Source: Melampsora larici-populina 98AG31 (Eukaryota; Basidiomycota; Pucciniomycetes; Pucciniales; Melampsoraceae). Taken from it: a stretch of DNA of 64,000 bases. The DNA lies in assembly GCF_000204055.1 (NCBI RefSeq), contig NW_006768767.1, forward strand, positions 2,885,352-2,949,351, in the 5' to 3' direction. This document shows, one piece after another, positions 35,462-47,993 of this stretch (its first letter is position 1; every line of letters begins with the position of its first letter). The position numbers were made by a program, and so were the translations under genes. A model generated the notes under the pieces. It worked only from the letters and a program-made list of their open reading frames with translations, was not told where the DNA came from and made no database searches.

Positions 35462-38400
35462 GTGTCGGTGAAGTAGAGCAGCTGATTTCGATGCCAAATC
35501 GTACACGAGTGATAGAAAAAAAAGGACAAGTCGTGTTATGCAGTGATTACAAAAAGCATAAATGGAAGAATGTATGTTTGGCTTATGGTTTTGCTCGAGC
35601 TTTAATGGAACCAGAGGAACGTATGACGAGCCACAGAATATAAGCCGACTAACAAGCACAACTTCTCTTCCACCGACCCCTTTCTAAAGCGGTGAAGTCC
35701 AACCTAATGTAAACCGAGAAGACTCAACCAAATCAAAGATCCAGGAATCGACCAGCAAACAAGAGACCAGAAACAACACAGGGAAGGAGTAAGAAAAAGT
35801 TACACTCGGAAGTAAATTCGATATTGGTCAACTGTCGACTGAGGGTATTCCGTAATGAGAATAAAAGCGAAACTCATAAGCGGTTTTGAGGCCGGAGTAA
35901 CTCCCGATCGGTCGAGGAACGTCAACAGAGCACGAATGAACGAGACTGAGACTGCAGTGCCATGATGAACAGGGGCAGATGGGAGACCCAGCCGAATTTA
36001 TAGGGGACAGGGTCAGAAGAGAGGTGGCCGAGTGGCCAACTTGTGGCTCATTTATGCGTATCGAGGTGTGATATGCTTCTAGTGAGTGCCGCGGTAGAAC
36101 TCGCAAAGATACAGGATGACCGTCATGAATACCCGTATAGCCCGGATCTGATAGCCCGGGTACTTCATGATGCCCTCGGGCAAGGAAGATGGGCGTGGCC
36201 GCGTGAAAAGGGAGAGTCATCGTTGACATGAATCCGCATTGCCTTCGTCTTTACCATACGTCGTTCATCCTATCTTCTGTTTGGGCTTTTGAGAAGGGTG
36301 GCCAGCTTAGCCCTCGCGGCGTTTCCCAAAGCTGGATAAGGCCATGTACGATGATGCACTACCAAGGGAACAATTGATCTCAACAGGCTGTCCCAATCAA
36401 CTGGTCAGAAATTATGCACTGCCATTGTCTGGATGTCCTGTGCCATTTTGAAATGAGTGTATTGTCAGTGATCCTTCTCAATTTTAGCCAATTATACCGT
36501 AACATATGAAGAAACGGAGGATGTCTTCTGGATCAACGTGTGCAGAGCGTACGTATTGTTACTTGAGTCAGTGGAATGGCGGGGATGCTCTGCCAATGAG
36601 GGCATCAAATCCCAACGCTTGGATGGGTCCAATCAATAATATTTGTTCCGCTTGGCTGACCTTCACAGGCAGTGTTCTCAGGGATACTTGTGGAGTTGAG
36701 CGGGTAGAGAGTGTTGGTATCTACAGGTAACAAGGCAGAGAAATGGGAGAAAGCTTAGGGTTAGTCACACAATATCATGATTAATTGCAGCAAGGACTTA
36801 TTTGAGTGACAACCGCACATTGCTGCCTAGATCCTGGAATAACACACTCAGGCCCCATGGCAATTCCGCCTCACTGATATATGGAAATGGTTTACCATGT
36901 AAGAAACATCCTGATCAACAGATGGGTGAGTGTCGTCCTTCTTGCCTGTAAAGATAATTGTTTTTGCAGGGTCGATCATTTCATTTGAATGTGCTCATGA
37001 CGTTTGGCATACCAGTAATCCTGTCTTTGCGGGTTCTATCAATGGGTAGGTTTTTGAGATGCACTGCATGTATGTATTTTTGGCACTAACCGCTGGGCAT
37101 CAACACTCTTTGCAGATGTCAATATTTCTTTATGTGGAGGACTTCCTTTGCGTGCAGATCCAGTGTGCAGAGGTCTCTCTGGCACTGAGCTGGTACAGTT
37201 ATGGCTTTGTATGTCTCTTCACCTCTTGTGGTCTGCTTCCATCTAGATAACTCAAGATTGATATTCAATCACACTTATCAAACACTCCACCTTGTATTTC
37301 TCCGTAAAATTGTGGTCTTTCAGAGGATTTGTGATTTTACTGGTGTACTTTGTCCTCTATGTCTCTTACAGGTGACTTCATCCCCATCTGCATGGGCAAG
37401 ATCAATTTCTGAACAGACTTTATTGCTCCAATCTGGATTTGATCATCCTGTCTGTGCGCAATAAGATAGAAGCTTTGGTCTTGACTGTCTTTTTAAGCCA
37501 AGAACGGCCCAGACAGGTGGATGGCCAAGAGGAAAGCTGGAGCCCCGCGTCTGCTCAAGCCTGGTGGGAGCAGAACCACAACCACTCAACTTATGCAAGC
37601 ATGTGTTCGCCAAGGAGATCTCATGACGTTCCTCATCGGCCTTCATTGGGGTCCAGTCGGTCAATGCCTTCATGTCCTCTGAACAACATGATAATTTGGG
37701 CCATGAATTTGCTTTTGGCCAGACTGGCGAGGATTGGGATGAAGACTATTCACCACCTCCTAGAATTGCCTCTCAATCTCTCAATCTCTCAAGCTGTCTA
37801 TTGAATCCATGGTCCCTATGATCACTCGCACTGATGTGGACAACAAAACGCAAGAGGCAAATTGTTCGCCCTACTAGTTCACTCTATTTTAAAAAAACTT
37901 TGGGGGTTCTGCAAAAACCTTACAAAAAGAAAACTTGAAAGCTGGTGGAAACTGGTCAACTTTTAGGCCATTGCGTCCTATTTGTCAGCTCTTGCTCTGT
38001 GTTACATCTAGGTCTCACTTCTGCACCCCCTCATGCTGAGTAAAATGTGTCCAAATTGCATTTCAGGATATCCAAGTTTTTTATCCTTGTTTGTGTTGAG
38101 CTTCAATGTTGTACCTCACAGTTTGGCCCAGAAATGGACTTGAAAGAAATAAAGGTGTTGATAAATATTACTTGGCCTGAGCATGGTTGGTCTATGGGTA
38201 TATCTTGGTATTTATCATTCTGACGGGGGCTACTGAGTTCTATCCTGGGCTACACATACACACCTGACATGATTTCTACTGGTTTATGGAGTCCCATCAA
38301 GTTTGATGATCACGCTTCTGCATTACATCTCGCCTTTGTTATCATTGTTGGCAGGGGATCGATAGATGATCGAAGCAAGAAAGTCATATGAAGAGATGTA

Positions 38401-39023
38401 GAAAAAGCCACGAGTCAAGATCGATTTGTACATGATTGAAAAGTGTCCAATTGACGTCTTGGCCTCCGAAATGTCGAGAGTCCAAGACGTCGACGGCAAG
38501 TTGGAGGACCTCTTATGATGAGTCATGACTATTCCAAATCAAAAAGTCCGGTCATTTGGATGACGGTTCTGGACCCTCGAAGCTTGCTTGGCTGATCACT
38601 GAGGTTTCCCTGGGACCTCGATGGTCGGGCAGCTCATGGCGAAACCAAGTCGATTGCATCAGCTCTCTCACTCCTCGATAAACTTATCAGTCTGCTAACT
38701 TCTATGAGCTCATGAGTTGTAGTTCAAAATTTAATTTTCATCGGATTCGTAAATAACCTTCCCTCTGGTGATGGAAAACTTCACAACGCTTGAGAGAAAT
38801 TTCTTCGGGTGCTTCGTGCATCTGTGAAAACAAAATCCATGGCATCACCGTGCAAGAACTTAAGCCAATACAGGAGCAACTGTGATGCTGTCAACTTTTC
38901 GTGTAGTAATGGCAAGGCAAGCCGCACGATCAACTTCTGATCACAGGTCGTCGCTTCATCACATCCGTATCTCCTCTGTTTCAGCAATTCAAGCGTTTCC
39001 CCCATACATGTCTAAGCCCCAAA
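35462..39023. other. Gene-free interval before the CAP gene
   Basis: No exon chain could be supported. A 133-codon minus-strand frame at 35828-36229 and a 74-codon plus-strand frame at 36506-36730 have no recognisable domain or splice partners. The last 450 bases (from about 38580) resemble 61970-62438 upstream of the second CAP gene (shared GAAACCAAGTCGAT and TGATGGAAAA segments), so the promoter region was duplicated with the gene. Confidence 0.4.
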
Positions 39024-40569
39024 ATGAATATCAAAATCGGACCACATCTTGTTAAGATTACTGCAGTCACGTACCTGGCTCGTCTATGCATCGGCATAGA
39101 AAACCAAGCACGATACGATTCCGAGAACTCTCGTTCTGGTGTCACAGGAGGACGAATCTCTTCAAGTCTTTCACCTTTCGCCCGAAGAAAATTATCGTCT
39201 CAAGCATTTCACCAAAAGCCGTCGGATTATGGAGATCGCGGTGGTTCCGATGATCAAGGGGCGGCTATCAATGGATATGTGGATTCCGATGATTATGATA
39301 ACATATTTGTACGACATGAAAGTTAAACCTTGTGAACCGGCTTATGGGCTCTGCTGAAGCACTGCTATATTTGAACGTGTTGGTTAGGTCCGATTTCGAG
39401 TCCACCAGAAACCCAATGCCACATCTGACTTCTCAATTGGAGAGACACTTCAAACTATGGTGGAGGTCAACTCGACCCTTGATAGCGACCTGCAGGTTGA
39501 GTATACGTCGGGCGATTTCAACTATGATCCGGTGATGGAAGAAGACATGGTACGCTTCGACTCAAATCTGTCTCGCAAACCTGCTTCCGGAAGTGTTTAG
39601 AAAGGAATGATAATCAGATCCATCTTGCTGATTTCATCACAATAGTCCGATGAAAGTCTCTCAGAAGCCACTGACCTAAAGATTTTGCGAAGGCAGCAGA
39701 GGACTGCGTCTACTCTGTGAGCACTCCCATCTCTTCACTCCATACTCACGCATACAAATCTAGGCTTTGAAAATTTACTTCATCGTAAACCAATTGGTCT
39801 TCTTCAGATGGGTCGAATGGCATAACTTCCACAGAAGGCAGTACTCTGCCCCTGATTTAATTTGGGATCAAAACTTGGCAAATAGAGCTCAAAGGTTTAC
39901 AAATCGATGTTACTTTCAGCACTCGGCCCCAGAAAAACACGGCCCCCCTTACGGAGAGGTTAGAAAACCGCTTCCCAATCTTTTTTTAAGCTTTCAAATA
40001 CAAACCACTACATGAGTTAGTGTCACTCACGACCTCGCACCCATGATATGGCTTTGATTAGAACTTGTTTGCTGGTGCTTCCGACATTCCGGGGGTATTA
40101 AACGCGTGGGTGAATGGCCCAAACGAAGCAGGATCATATAATCCACGAGCACCGACGTATTCACATTTCACACGTGAATCTCTCTCTCGATTTTGCATGA
40201 TACTTACGAAATCCTATAAGATGCATTGACTAAGTAGGATACTTACCTCCCATTTATTCTGTATATAGAGGTTGTATGGCGCGGGTCACGTCGGGTTGGA
40301 TGCGCCATCACACAGTGCAACTATGTGGGACGCTTCGAAGGCTCGAGAGTATACCAGCAGATGGGAAGAAAAGTTCCCAACATAGCCTGCGTTTATTTTC
40401 CGTGAGTCTTCTTTCTTTGGTGTATCTATGTAAAGACAGAGCCGCGACAGTTGCTCACTGATCCTTTGGGTGAAGTGCTGGTAATGTTATCGGTCAATTC
40501 CCGCAAAATGTGATTGTACCTAAAGTCAGAACCGGCCACGCTGTTCCTGCTGGATCCAAAGTGTGCTGA
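39024..40569 (+). CDS. Secreted CAP/SCP (PR-1-like) protein, copy 1
   Basis: Seven exons: 39024-39308, 39388-39549, 39646-39716, 39808-39958, 40062-40173, 40269-40401, 40476-40569 (TGA); 335 residues. The N-terminus (MNIKIGPHLVKITAVTYLAR) is a moderate signal peptide. A long Ser/Asp-rich region of unknown structure precedes the CAP domain, which begins at WVEWHNFHRR (about residue 175). CAP hallmarks follow: QRFTNRCYFQHS, GENLFAGAS (GEN created by the exon 4-5 join), YSHFTQVVW (Q made by the exon 5-6 join), VGCAITQCNYVG and ACVYFPAGNVIG. Conserved Cys and His residues suggest a folded secreted protein. CAP proteins bind sterols or lipids, and the PR-1-like members of plant pathogens are linked to infection. 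Two introns start with the donor GTACGA/GTACGC, conserved in copy 2. The C-terminus differs from copy 2 after NV. Confidence 0.87.
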
Positions 40570-41092
40570 TTACTACCCCACTCAAGGAAGAATGAAAGAT
40601 TTTATCGTTCGGTTTCTGAAGAACTTTTATTCTCGCTTATATCCGTGCGTCTATTTTGAAGCAAGAGAAGTGCGAAGATTGGGGTCAGAAGAAGAGGGCC
40701 CAGGAGTCTTGACATTATCTATGAAACAATGCCTTAGAAACACATCATTTTGAATAAAACTAAAAAAACATCTCAGTCCGTTCATTGAAGTTTCTTGTTT
40801 TTTCACTCAACTTTTATTTATGTATCTTCCATTGACAATGATTGATGTTATGTACATTAATAAAGCCAGGATCATACATCCAGGTTGAAATGACTTGAAA
40901 GGATTGCCAATGGTCGATCAGACCGCACAGAGAAAGGTGCACCTAGATAGCTATCAAACGGACTGGTAAAGGGCAGAACAATATCAGCTACAATCTGTTT
41001 TGGAAAGCTTTATCAAGTTGGAGTAATTAAGTGGTCAGCAATCATTTTTAGGTTTCAAGAGATGATCTGCAAAAAACATGTGAAGAACTGAC
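40570..41092. other. 3' flank of CAP copy 1 and degraded end of the hAT-like gene
   Basis: The minus strand at about 40960-41080 may hold a further decayed transposase exon (acceptor TTTTTTGCAG), but it is interrupted by stops. Nothing else is seen. Confidence 0.35.
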
Positions 41093-43237
41093 CTTGCATG
41101 CCTGCACCAACCAATTAAGAGAATCAAATTCTGCATTCCAACGAGTTGTGTTGTATCCCGGTATAAGAGGTAAAAGTTTCAGGTTGAGACTTTTTGCCTT
41201 TCTGGCAAAATGTCTTCTCCACGCTGCAGATTGAGCAACGCGTCGTGAATCAAAATTAGCCTAGAGTGAACAATAGTCAAAGTCAGAAAACTTCAAGGTT
41301 GTGATGACAAATATGGATTGATGTACCTTACTAATCAATTCATTGAGCTCCTTCGCGTGCTTCCTGAAGGTGTTGTTCTTGAAATCATCAAGACTAGAGG
41401 TTTCCGTAGGGTTAAGGGGATCTTGATTGTCGATTTGATCCTCCACATCTTCATCGTAGTCTGGATCACAGACTGTGAAATCCTTGGCCTCTGAATCATG
41501 ATCAGTCCTGTCTTTGTCTTTGGCTGGTATGTCATCATCATCTTGATCTTTGCAATCAATCACAATGCTTTTTGATTTGTCTTGAGATTTGTCTTTGTCC
41601 TCTTCGGTGATGACTGGCATCCATTCAGGGATTGGAAAGACCTCAAGAAGCGATTCACGCTGTTGGTCTCGTGAAGGAGTTGCATGACCTAGCTGGGCCA
41701 GACCACCCTTTACCGTTGATGAGATCTTGTGAAGAAAACATCAATGATAGTTTGTTTTGGGATCCCAGGTGTAAGTTTGAGTTGTAGTTTCGGGATCAGA
41801 AGAGGTCGTCATTTGATCTTTGGCAATTTGAAATTGGGTGTGCATCTCCTCGGCCATAGTGATATTGTTGGATACAGAGTCTGTGACCTGGCCCAGCATG
41901 TGGTAGTACAAAAAAGATCAATTAGAATTAGGTCAAGATAAGATTCAAGTAAAAAAACTTATCTTGTAATGAAGTTTATGCTTCTTCATGAAATGAACTA
42001 AAGGCTGCACAAGCCATTTCCCGTTGTGATGCCAAGCAACCAGTTTAAGGGTAAGATGGCGGACTTGGTACATCCAATTGCGGTCAATGTATGCAACTGA
42101 AGCCCTAAGAAGGCGTGGATGTTGTTTGTGGTGGTCCAACCATTGTGAATCAGTGTAAACCTGCCCTGGTTTCCCTACCGTATTGAAAGAAAGATTCAAA
42201 TCAGGGACCCAAGAAAGAGAAATACAATGAGAAAAAGATAACGGAGAGATCAAATTTAAAACTTACAGCTATTTCTTTCAAGACTGTGTTTTGAAACGAC
42301 ATATACATCCCAGCTGCCTCTCTAGCCACCCACGTCCGTCCAAAGATCTTGATGTCACGTCGGATGTAGCGGAAGGCTAGATGTAAGTAGTGGTCTTTGA
42401 TTTGACTCCAAGGTGGGGCTCCCGCGAGGATCCAAACAGTGAGGATCTGATGGAGTGTGGTGTTGTCAAGCTTAAGCTTAGAGTCCTTTGAATCAAAAAA
42501 CATTGTGATGTCTTGTTGGCTTTCATCAATGGCTTTCTTGTTTCTTTCAAAAGCTGTTGGTGGAAGGTTCCCTCCAGCATTGATAGCGTTCTGGCGGGGT
42601 TTACAGAAAGGTCGAGTGCGACCTTTCTTGCCAACATAACCGTCCCGGTGCGACTTCAAGTTGGTATACGAGTCAACAGACGCTTGGCAAACCATTCCAC
42701 ACCAAAGACATTCATATGAAAGTGGTTTCATTGAGCGATCCTACAAAAGAAACCATAATAAGTCAGGAAAAGAGCTATTCAATAGAACTAGAACAGAAAC
42801 TCACATCACCGTTCCTGTATGTAGGTTTAGCAAAGTAACCTTGAACCTCGTTGTACTCGATTTCCTCTTCGGATTGTTCTTCCATGACCTTAGCTTGCTT
42901 GGTTTTTTGCCGATTGGTTAAGCCATCATCGGAGTCTTGGTTCATCTTTCCCTCCAACGGAACATCATCCTCATTAGGCTATGATATAATAATAGAGAAT
43001 AATCATGAATTTTGAGTTAGATCAAGAGATGAGCACAATAAGATGGATGGAACTCACTCTGGTAGCGGATGCCGGTGCTTTCTTTGGTTTCGTTGCTCGA
43101 GAACTGGTGGAAGGCAAATCTACGTTGATTGAGCTGTTGTTATTGGTGTCCTTCTTTCCACCTGACTTCTTGCGTGACATGGATTTGGAAGCTGGCAGGG
43201 GGATTGAGATTCTGCTATTGGAAGATGGCTGAATCAT
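41093..43237 (-). pseudogene. Decayed hAT-like transposase
   Basis: Minus-strand exons placed: 43237-43058, 42978-42805, 42740-42267, 42159-about 41967, 41887-41327, 41260-41093. The order of motifs is that of a hAT transposase: a BED-like zinc finger (CLWCGMVC...NLKSH), a LKEIA helix, a YIDRNWMYQVRHLTLKLVAWH core strand pair, TDSVSNNITM (the TDNASNN position), CFLHKISS (the RCFAH position) and NTTRWNAEFDSL (the TRWNS motif). Decay is clear. The codon before CFLHK is TGA, where the family has Arg. The donor after HKLHYK reads ATAAGT instead of GTAAGT. No dimerisation domain is found downstream. The acidic insert with many Asp/Lys repeats is unusual. No terminal repeats or target duplication were recognised. 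Confidence 0.75.
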
Positions 43238-43822
43238 TCTAGATAAGTCTTTACGAGGTGTTGGTGGACGAATTGAACGTCAAAGAGGGGTTGAAGGCAC
43301 ATTTTGAGTGGAAATTGAAGGAGCTTGAACTTCGTTCTGGGATTGAGATTTACCTGAGTGTGGTTCCTTGCCTGGAGACTACTGGACATGTTTAATAAAC
43401 CAATGGTTAAAATAAAAACTAGGTGTAGCAAAAAATAAGAACGAAGAGGAAAAGTAGAATTTGGGTGGAGCAAAAGAAAAACTTGGTCAAGCGTTGAAGG
43501 AACTTGAACTTGAATAATCAGATAAGGACGGTCTTGAGAGTTTAGAAAAGGGATGCCATGAAGATATAACACTAAACAGTGTGGAACTAAGCAAGGATTG
43601 GGGTGGTGTCAGTAATATTTGAGGGCACTCTGGCCCAGTCAATTGAAGGGGTGTCATCCTGCACGTTAGTCTCAGTTGTCTTGATGAATTAAGGACCGCG
43701 TAAGGAAGCAAGGATTGGGCTGAGCTAGTCAATCAAGGGGGTTTCATCGTGCGAGGAGTTCAACTTGGCTCAATGTGTATCATGAGATATCGGAGATAAT
43801 CAAAACCCTTCACCCTACAAAC

Positions 43823-44000
43823 CAGGGCCGGGCCGCTGCGGGGTTGCGCTGCCCGGTGCACCGCTGCATTTGCACCACAGACCTGTAGATTATGGGTCCT
43901 TAACACCTAACGTACCCGGTATTTGAGTGCCCCGGTGCAGTGCGGTGCATTGCGGTGCGCTGCGCCTTTTTTGCAGCGCAGTGGCCCAGCGTTGCCCCAA
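43823..44000. repeat. GC-rich palindromic block (possible hAT MITE)
   Basis: It starts CAGGGCCGGGCCGCTGCGGG and contains many alternating GCTGC / GGTGCA motifs on both strands, with GGGCCGCTGCG near the left end and the complementary CGCAGTGGCCC near the right end. The termini only partly pair and no target duplication was found. Confidence 0.4.
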
Positions 44001-44379
44001 GGAACTTTACCATCTCTGATCAAGCATAAATTGTAGCCCTTTATTGAGCTACTCTCTTTTTTACACCACCTCAAAATGCCCTTCAATAAACCTATCCAAA
44101 GATAGCATACACATCTGGACACAATTGTAAGTCATCTCCACCTCTTTCTGTCACCTTAAACCCGAGGAGGTTGTTTGTCACTAACTCATTTATTTAATCT
44201 GCTTGAATAAGCTCTAGAGATGATGGTCATGCCAGTAGCCAAGTGGATGAATCTCTTTGTTTTCTGTCTATCTTTCTTATTCTTTTTCATCTTATTCTTT
44301 CATCCTATTTGTCATTATATTTCTTTTTTTACTAGCAATCCAGATTATCAATTAATTTTTGGTTAAATATAATTAAAGG

Positions 44380-44620
44380 TACCAGCTGTTGTACAGTTAC
44401 AATACTGTAAAGTACCCAACCAGATACATGTATTGTACATGGCCTACTCACTGGGTACTGTACTGCTGCCTGAGTCATAAGGCAATCTCTACCTCTAGAT
44501 AGATACGGGCTACCATATCTGATTCTTGGTATGGTACCAGGTACGGCATTTAGCAGTACAATCAATTCAGATACAATACTGGTACTGTAGCTAGGTATGG
44601 TACCAGTACTGTATCTGTTT
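44380..44620. repeat. GTAC-rich inverted and direct repeats
   Basis: Variants of TGGTACCAGTACTGTA, TACTGGTACTGTA and GGTACTGTACTG recur in both orientations over about 240 bp. It is non-coding and most likely a decayed palindromic transposon. Confidence 0.4.
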
Positions 44621-44697
44621 GGTTGTTGATGCCAGCTAAACAACCAATTAAAAACAATTTAAAAACAGATTGAAAATGAACTGAAGTCACTGGGACA

Positions 44698-44718
44698 CAC
44701 TGGCCTGCCAGTGACTAG
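44698..44718. repeat. Dispersed palindrome, copy 2
   Basis: CACTGGCCTGCCAGTGACTA is shared exactly with 15529-15548, and both copies are followed about 12 bases later by GCTGTG. Confidence 0.5.
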
Positions 44719-44877
44719 CAATTGGCGGCTGTGGGCCCTAATCTATCATCAAGACCTTTGGGACAGCTACTTGAACTCTTGTAAATTGAACTATAGAGCT
44801 GCATACTCACACTCTATGAAGGCATCACCTTTTTCTATGGCATACAGCAGCAGAGCTGAATAAGCCTCCAAAGGTTA

Positions 44878-47017
44878 TAGTGCTCAACACCAAGACTGGC
44901 ACAGCACCAGGTATTTTTTCAAAAGCTTATAACAGGGCCAATTTTTCACTTTTTTGGGTTCTGATTGAAGTTTTAAAATGGGATGATTGGCAGCTATCCA
45001 AAATCAATTGGAATTTGTGAAAAGGATTGAAGCTCAAAAACAGTGCAAGATTGCCAATGACCAACTTTTCCTTTTCAAAAAATTCAAATTAAAAAATATA
45101 TACACTGATAGGTTGGGTGGCACACTGTCATGTGAGAGAAAAAAAAAGAGAAAAAAAAAATTACTTGTGTGAGGCAAATTTTTCAGATTTCCTGACAAAA
45201 AAAACGACAAAAGACACTCGGAGTGCCACAGGTCCAAAAGACTTGCGCACCAAAGAACAGTCAAGTATGAAAAGAGCCTGCGTGTTGGGGTGGAGAGTTT
45301 CAAAAATAGGAATTGCACATGTCTTGACTTGATTGATAAGTTGGTTACACTCCCACCAAGCATCAGATTGGCTTCCAGAATATATTACAACACCCGCATC
45401 AGTGAATCACAGGTCTGTAACAGAATCGGAAGGAAGGATGAGGCAACCTGTTGGTTCCATAATGAAGTCCAAGACATGCATGAGTTTGCCTTGTGATTTC
45501 AGTCGGAGATCACCATCATCCTTTGATAACCATCCCGTCGATTCATCCTTGTTTGCGTGGACCGTTGATTCATTGTGATAAATACAAATGACCTCCTTAT
45601 CACTGAAGCCTAAGACGGGTTGAGTGATCTTGTCGAGATGACGTCCATTGTATTTTTTAGGACGGAGACAGAAACTGGTGAGTTTGTCAAGATACTTGCG
45701 CCGGTACAGAAGAACATCAGCTTGTTTGTGTCCATTGTAATAGAGGCACTTCTTAAATGGTTTGAAACCCAAGCCAAGCTTATGCATCCATTGATTCACT
45801 GTCATATAAGAGATATGATCTTGAAAGTTGGGGAAATCAGGCAAGATTTCAGTGTTGATGATATAAGCAAGCTTGGATGGAGTGGTCTATGAGATACAAA
45901 TAAAAAAGCAATGGAAATTGGTTAGTATCTGCTCTACCCAGCTGTACATAAAAAAGATGAGTTATATGGATAGCCATACCTTTCCAGTTTTATGGGTGGG
46001 TATTGAGTCAGTGATGCATTTACGGAAATCAAAGTTGTCAAGAATTGAAATGTGATTTGTTGATTCACCACGTCCATCAGGAACCAGACGCTTGTGGGAA
46101 AGGATGTACTTGGCTTGGGATCTAAGTTTGGATGCATGAGAAGTTCCACTTGTGAATTCCGGATCGGGATTCTGAGCTTGGAGAAAGGCACTGTGGACTG
46201 TTTGCAATGAGGCTTCAATTGTTGATGATTGAGGGTTAGAGAGGTTCAGCTGTTGGGTGTGGTAGTTGAAGTCTTGCAGTTCACCAAGTAGGTCAAAGTA
46301 GCGGTTGGTTAGTGAGATGTTAGCTTTGTGTGGGTTGTAATAGACAGCAGCTTCTTCAATAGCCTTGTCAAGGTGAGTCCAGGATTGATTGATGTTGTCA
46401 ATTTCAAATGGGGTCTTGGTAAACTTTTCAGGTTCAATTGCAGGGGATTGAGGCCGTGCTGGCATAGGATTAATAGGTGGTGAAGCTCCTTCTGAGTGGA
46501 ATGTGGAATCAGGTGATAAGCTTCCTTCAAGATTGCTGTTGGAGTCTGAGGTAAGTGATGATTCCAAGCTGCTGAGATTGGAGAGTGAGGAGGTACAAAT
46601 GATTTTTGGACGCTTGCAAGGTCCACAATCTTTGAAGTGCTGCCTCTGCGACCTCTGAGGCCTCTTGAGTTTCATAGCTGTGATTGATAGGAGTTGATCA
46701 ATGTTGTGTTGGTTTAATCAGACTAATGAGAGGTCTCAAATCCGGTTGAGACTAATCAAAAGTTGCAAGGAATCGGTTTCTTGAGTCCGGTCAAGTTTCC
46801 AGAGACCTTGCTGCTATGATCCTGATTGATAGATTCAAGTTGATTGATAGATAGTCGAGTTGATCCGTTGATGGGTTGATAAAGCAATGAGGTAGGTGAT
46901 TGATAGATCAATCAAACCGTATCACTTATGACTTTTTGAAATTTGAAATTTGACCCGGCCCCACTCAAAAACAAAAAAAACAATCCGGTGTTATGGCAGT
47001 CTTGGTGTTGAGCACTA
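44878..47017 (-). mobile_element. Decayed TA-flanked DDE transposon
   Basis: The ends TAGTGCTCAACACCAAGACT and the complement of AGTCTTGGTGTTGAGCACTA are perfect 20-bp inverted repeats. TA precedes the left end (44876-44877) and follows the right end (47018-47019), so the target duplication is TA. The 2.14-kb element carries a transposase gene on the minus strand that is now interrupted. Confidence 0.85.
45130..46675 (-). pseudogene. DDE-superfamily transposase, interrupted
   Basis: Minus-strand exon 1 is 46675-45980 (232 codons: Ser-rich N-terminus, then helical DNA-binding part). The intron is 45979-45887 (GTATGG...CTCATAG). Exon 2 is open from 45886 to a TGA at 45409-45407. The same frame continues beyond that TGA with FTDAGVVIYSGSQSDAWWEC and QALFILDCS, so a single in-frame stop breaks the gene. 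Conserved blocks are WMHKLGLGFKPFKKCLYYNG, YRRKYLD, ICIYHNEST and GKLMHVLDF. From memory of the fungal family these normally read YxDGHE and HDES; here they are YNGHK and HNES, so a catalytic Asp appears to be Asn. The C-terminus is also degraded. It is unlikely to make an active enzyme. Confidence 0.75.
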
Positions 47018-47096
47018 TAGTATCAAATACAATGACTCAATTGAAAACCTGGAACTAATTCACTGAAAAAGTAAGTTATAAATTAGGAAGCACTTG

Positions 47097-47285
47097 AGGA
47101 CAAGAAAGGAGCTCATTGACAAGCTCAACTCAAGAGCATCAGCCAGAAATCCTATTGGCAAAGCCTCTTATACCAAAAGACATATCAGGAGAGGAGATAG
47201 AGTGCTCCAAACATTTGAAGGACAGCCATCAAAGCTGCATTCCAAATGGGATGGACCTTTTATTAACCCTATTATGCAGATATAA
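47097..47285 (+). pseudogene. Ty3/Gypsy integrase C-terminal fragment
   Basis: The frame reads RTRKELIDKLNSRASARNP and then GDRVLQTFEGQPSKLHSKWD followed by GPFI, the GPY/F module at the end of Ty3/Gypsy integrases (usual form GDLVLR...PSKLHPRWDGPF). No reverse transcriptase or protease frame lies nearby, and the frame breaks soon after. A frame-shifted tail near 47330-47405 (VHLEWLIEPMMN) probably continues it. Confidence 0.7.
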
Positions 47286-47993
47286 TCTTCATTGGTTTCT
47301 CCAATGCTCCACTTGCTGACAACAACAAGGGAATGATTCCACCAGTCATGCACAACATGCTTGGCTCTGTTCATCTTGAATGGTTGATTGAACCTATGAT
47401 GAATTAGCAAAGTTGAAATCGCAGCCCAGCAACAAAGAATCTCCCAACTAAATGATCAAATACATGTTTTTGTGCTTCAAGAAGTTGTAAATACTACTGC
47501 AAATCAATCATATCTAAATATCCAGGCCCAAACTGAAATACAATGCTATAAATGCATATTGGGCACCTGTGTGTGCTCCAACAGCCCTTTTTCTGTTTTC
47601 CCAATATGGGTGACCACAAAGGGGAGTTTCTTGGGTCAAAAGTCCAAAAACCGGCGTATATGGGTCACCAAAAAAGGGATTATTCAGGTTTTTCTAAATC
47701 TGACCAGACAAAGGGAATTTTTCTTGTAACCCACATTTGAAGGTGCATTGCAAGTTCCTGGTGTTGGGAAGCTGCACGGATAGAGTATACCCATACCTGC
47801 ATCCGTGCTCACACTCGCACCCGGTTCCACCCGCATACAGCTCCATCCATGTCTTTCCCGGTTATTGTTCCCGTTGGAATAGGAGCTAGAGTAAGTATAC
47901 AGAAGTATACGTTCCTATAAGTTCTACGTGCGTGTATTGGGACTTGAACGCCAAGAAGTTGATCTCTCTGGCCTACACCAGGGGGTAAACCTA
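47286..47993. other. Gene-free interval
   Basis: Beyond the integrase tail, 47920-47990 on the minus strand contains a tRNA-like A box (CTGGTGTAGGCCAG) and B box (GCGTTCAAGTC) without a foldable cloverleaf. Nothing else is recognised. Confidence 0.35.

Larger units (their letters stand above)
43238..44877. other. Repeat-rich interval
   Basis: This includes a GC-rich palindromic block (43823-44000), a stretch with repeated GGTACCAGTACTGTA-type motifs (about 44380-44620) and the second copy of a dispersed palindrome (44698-44718). Short minus-strand frames at 43234-43732 could be 5' sequence of the hAT-like gene but are interrupted by stops. Confidence 0.4.

Noticed and set aside
35828..36229. 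133-residue minus-strand open frame near tRNA-Ser
   Set aside because: Composition rich in His, Ser and Pro without motif; no promoter or exon partners could be shown. It may deserve a database check but is not supported here.
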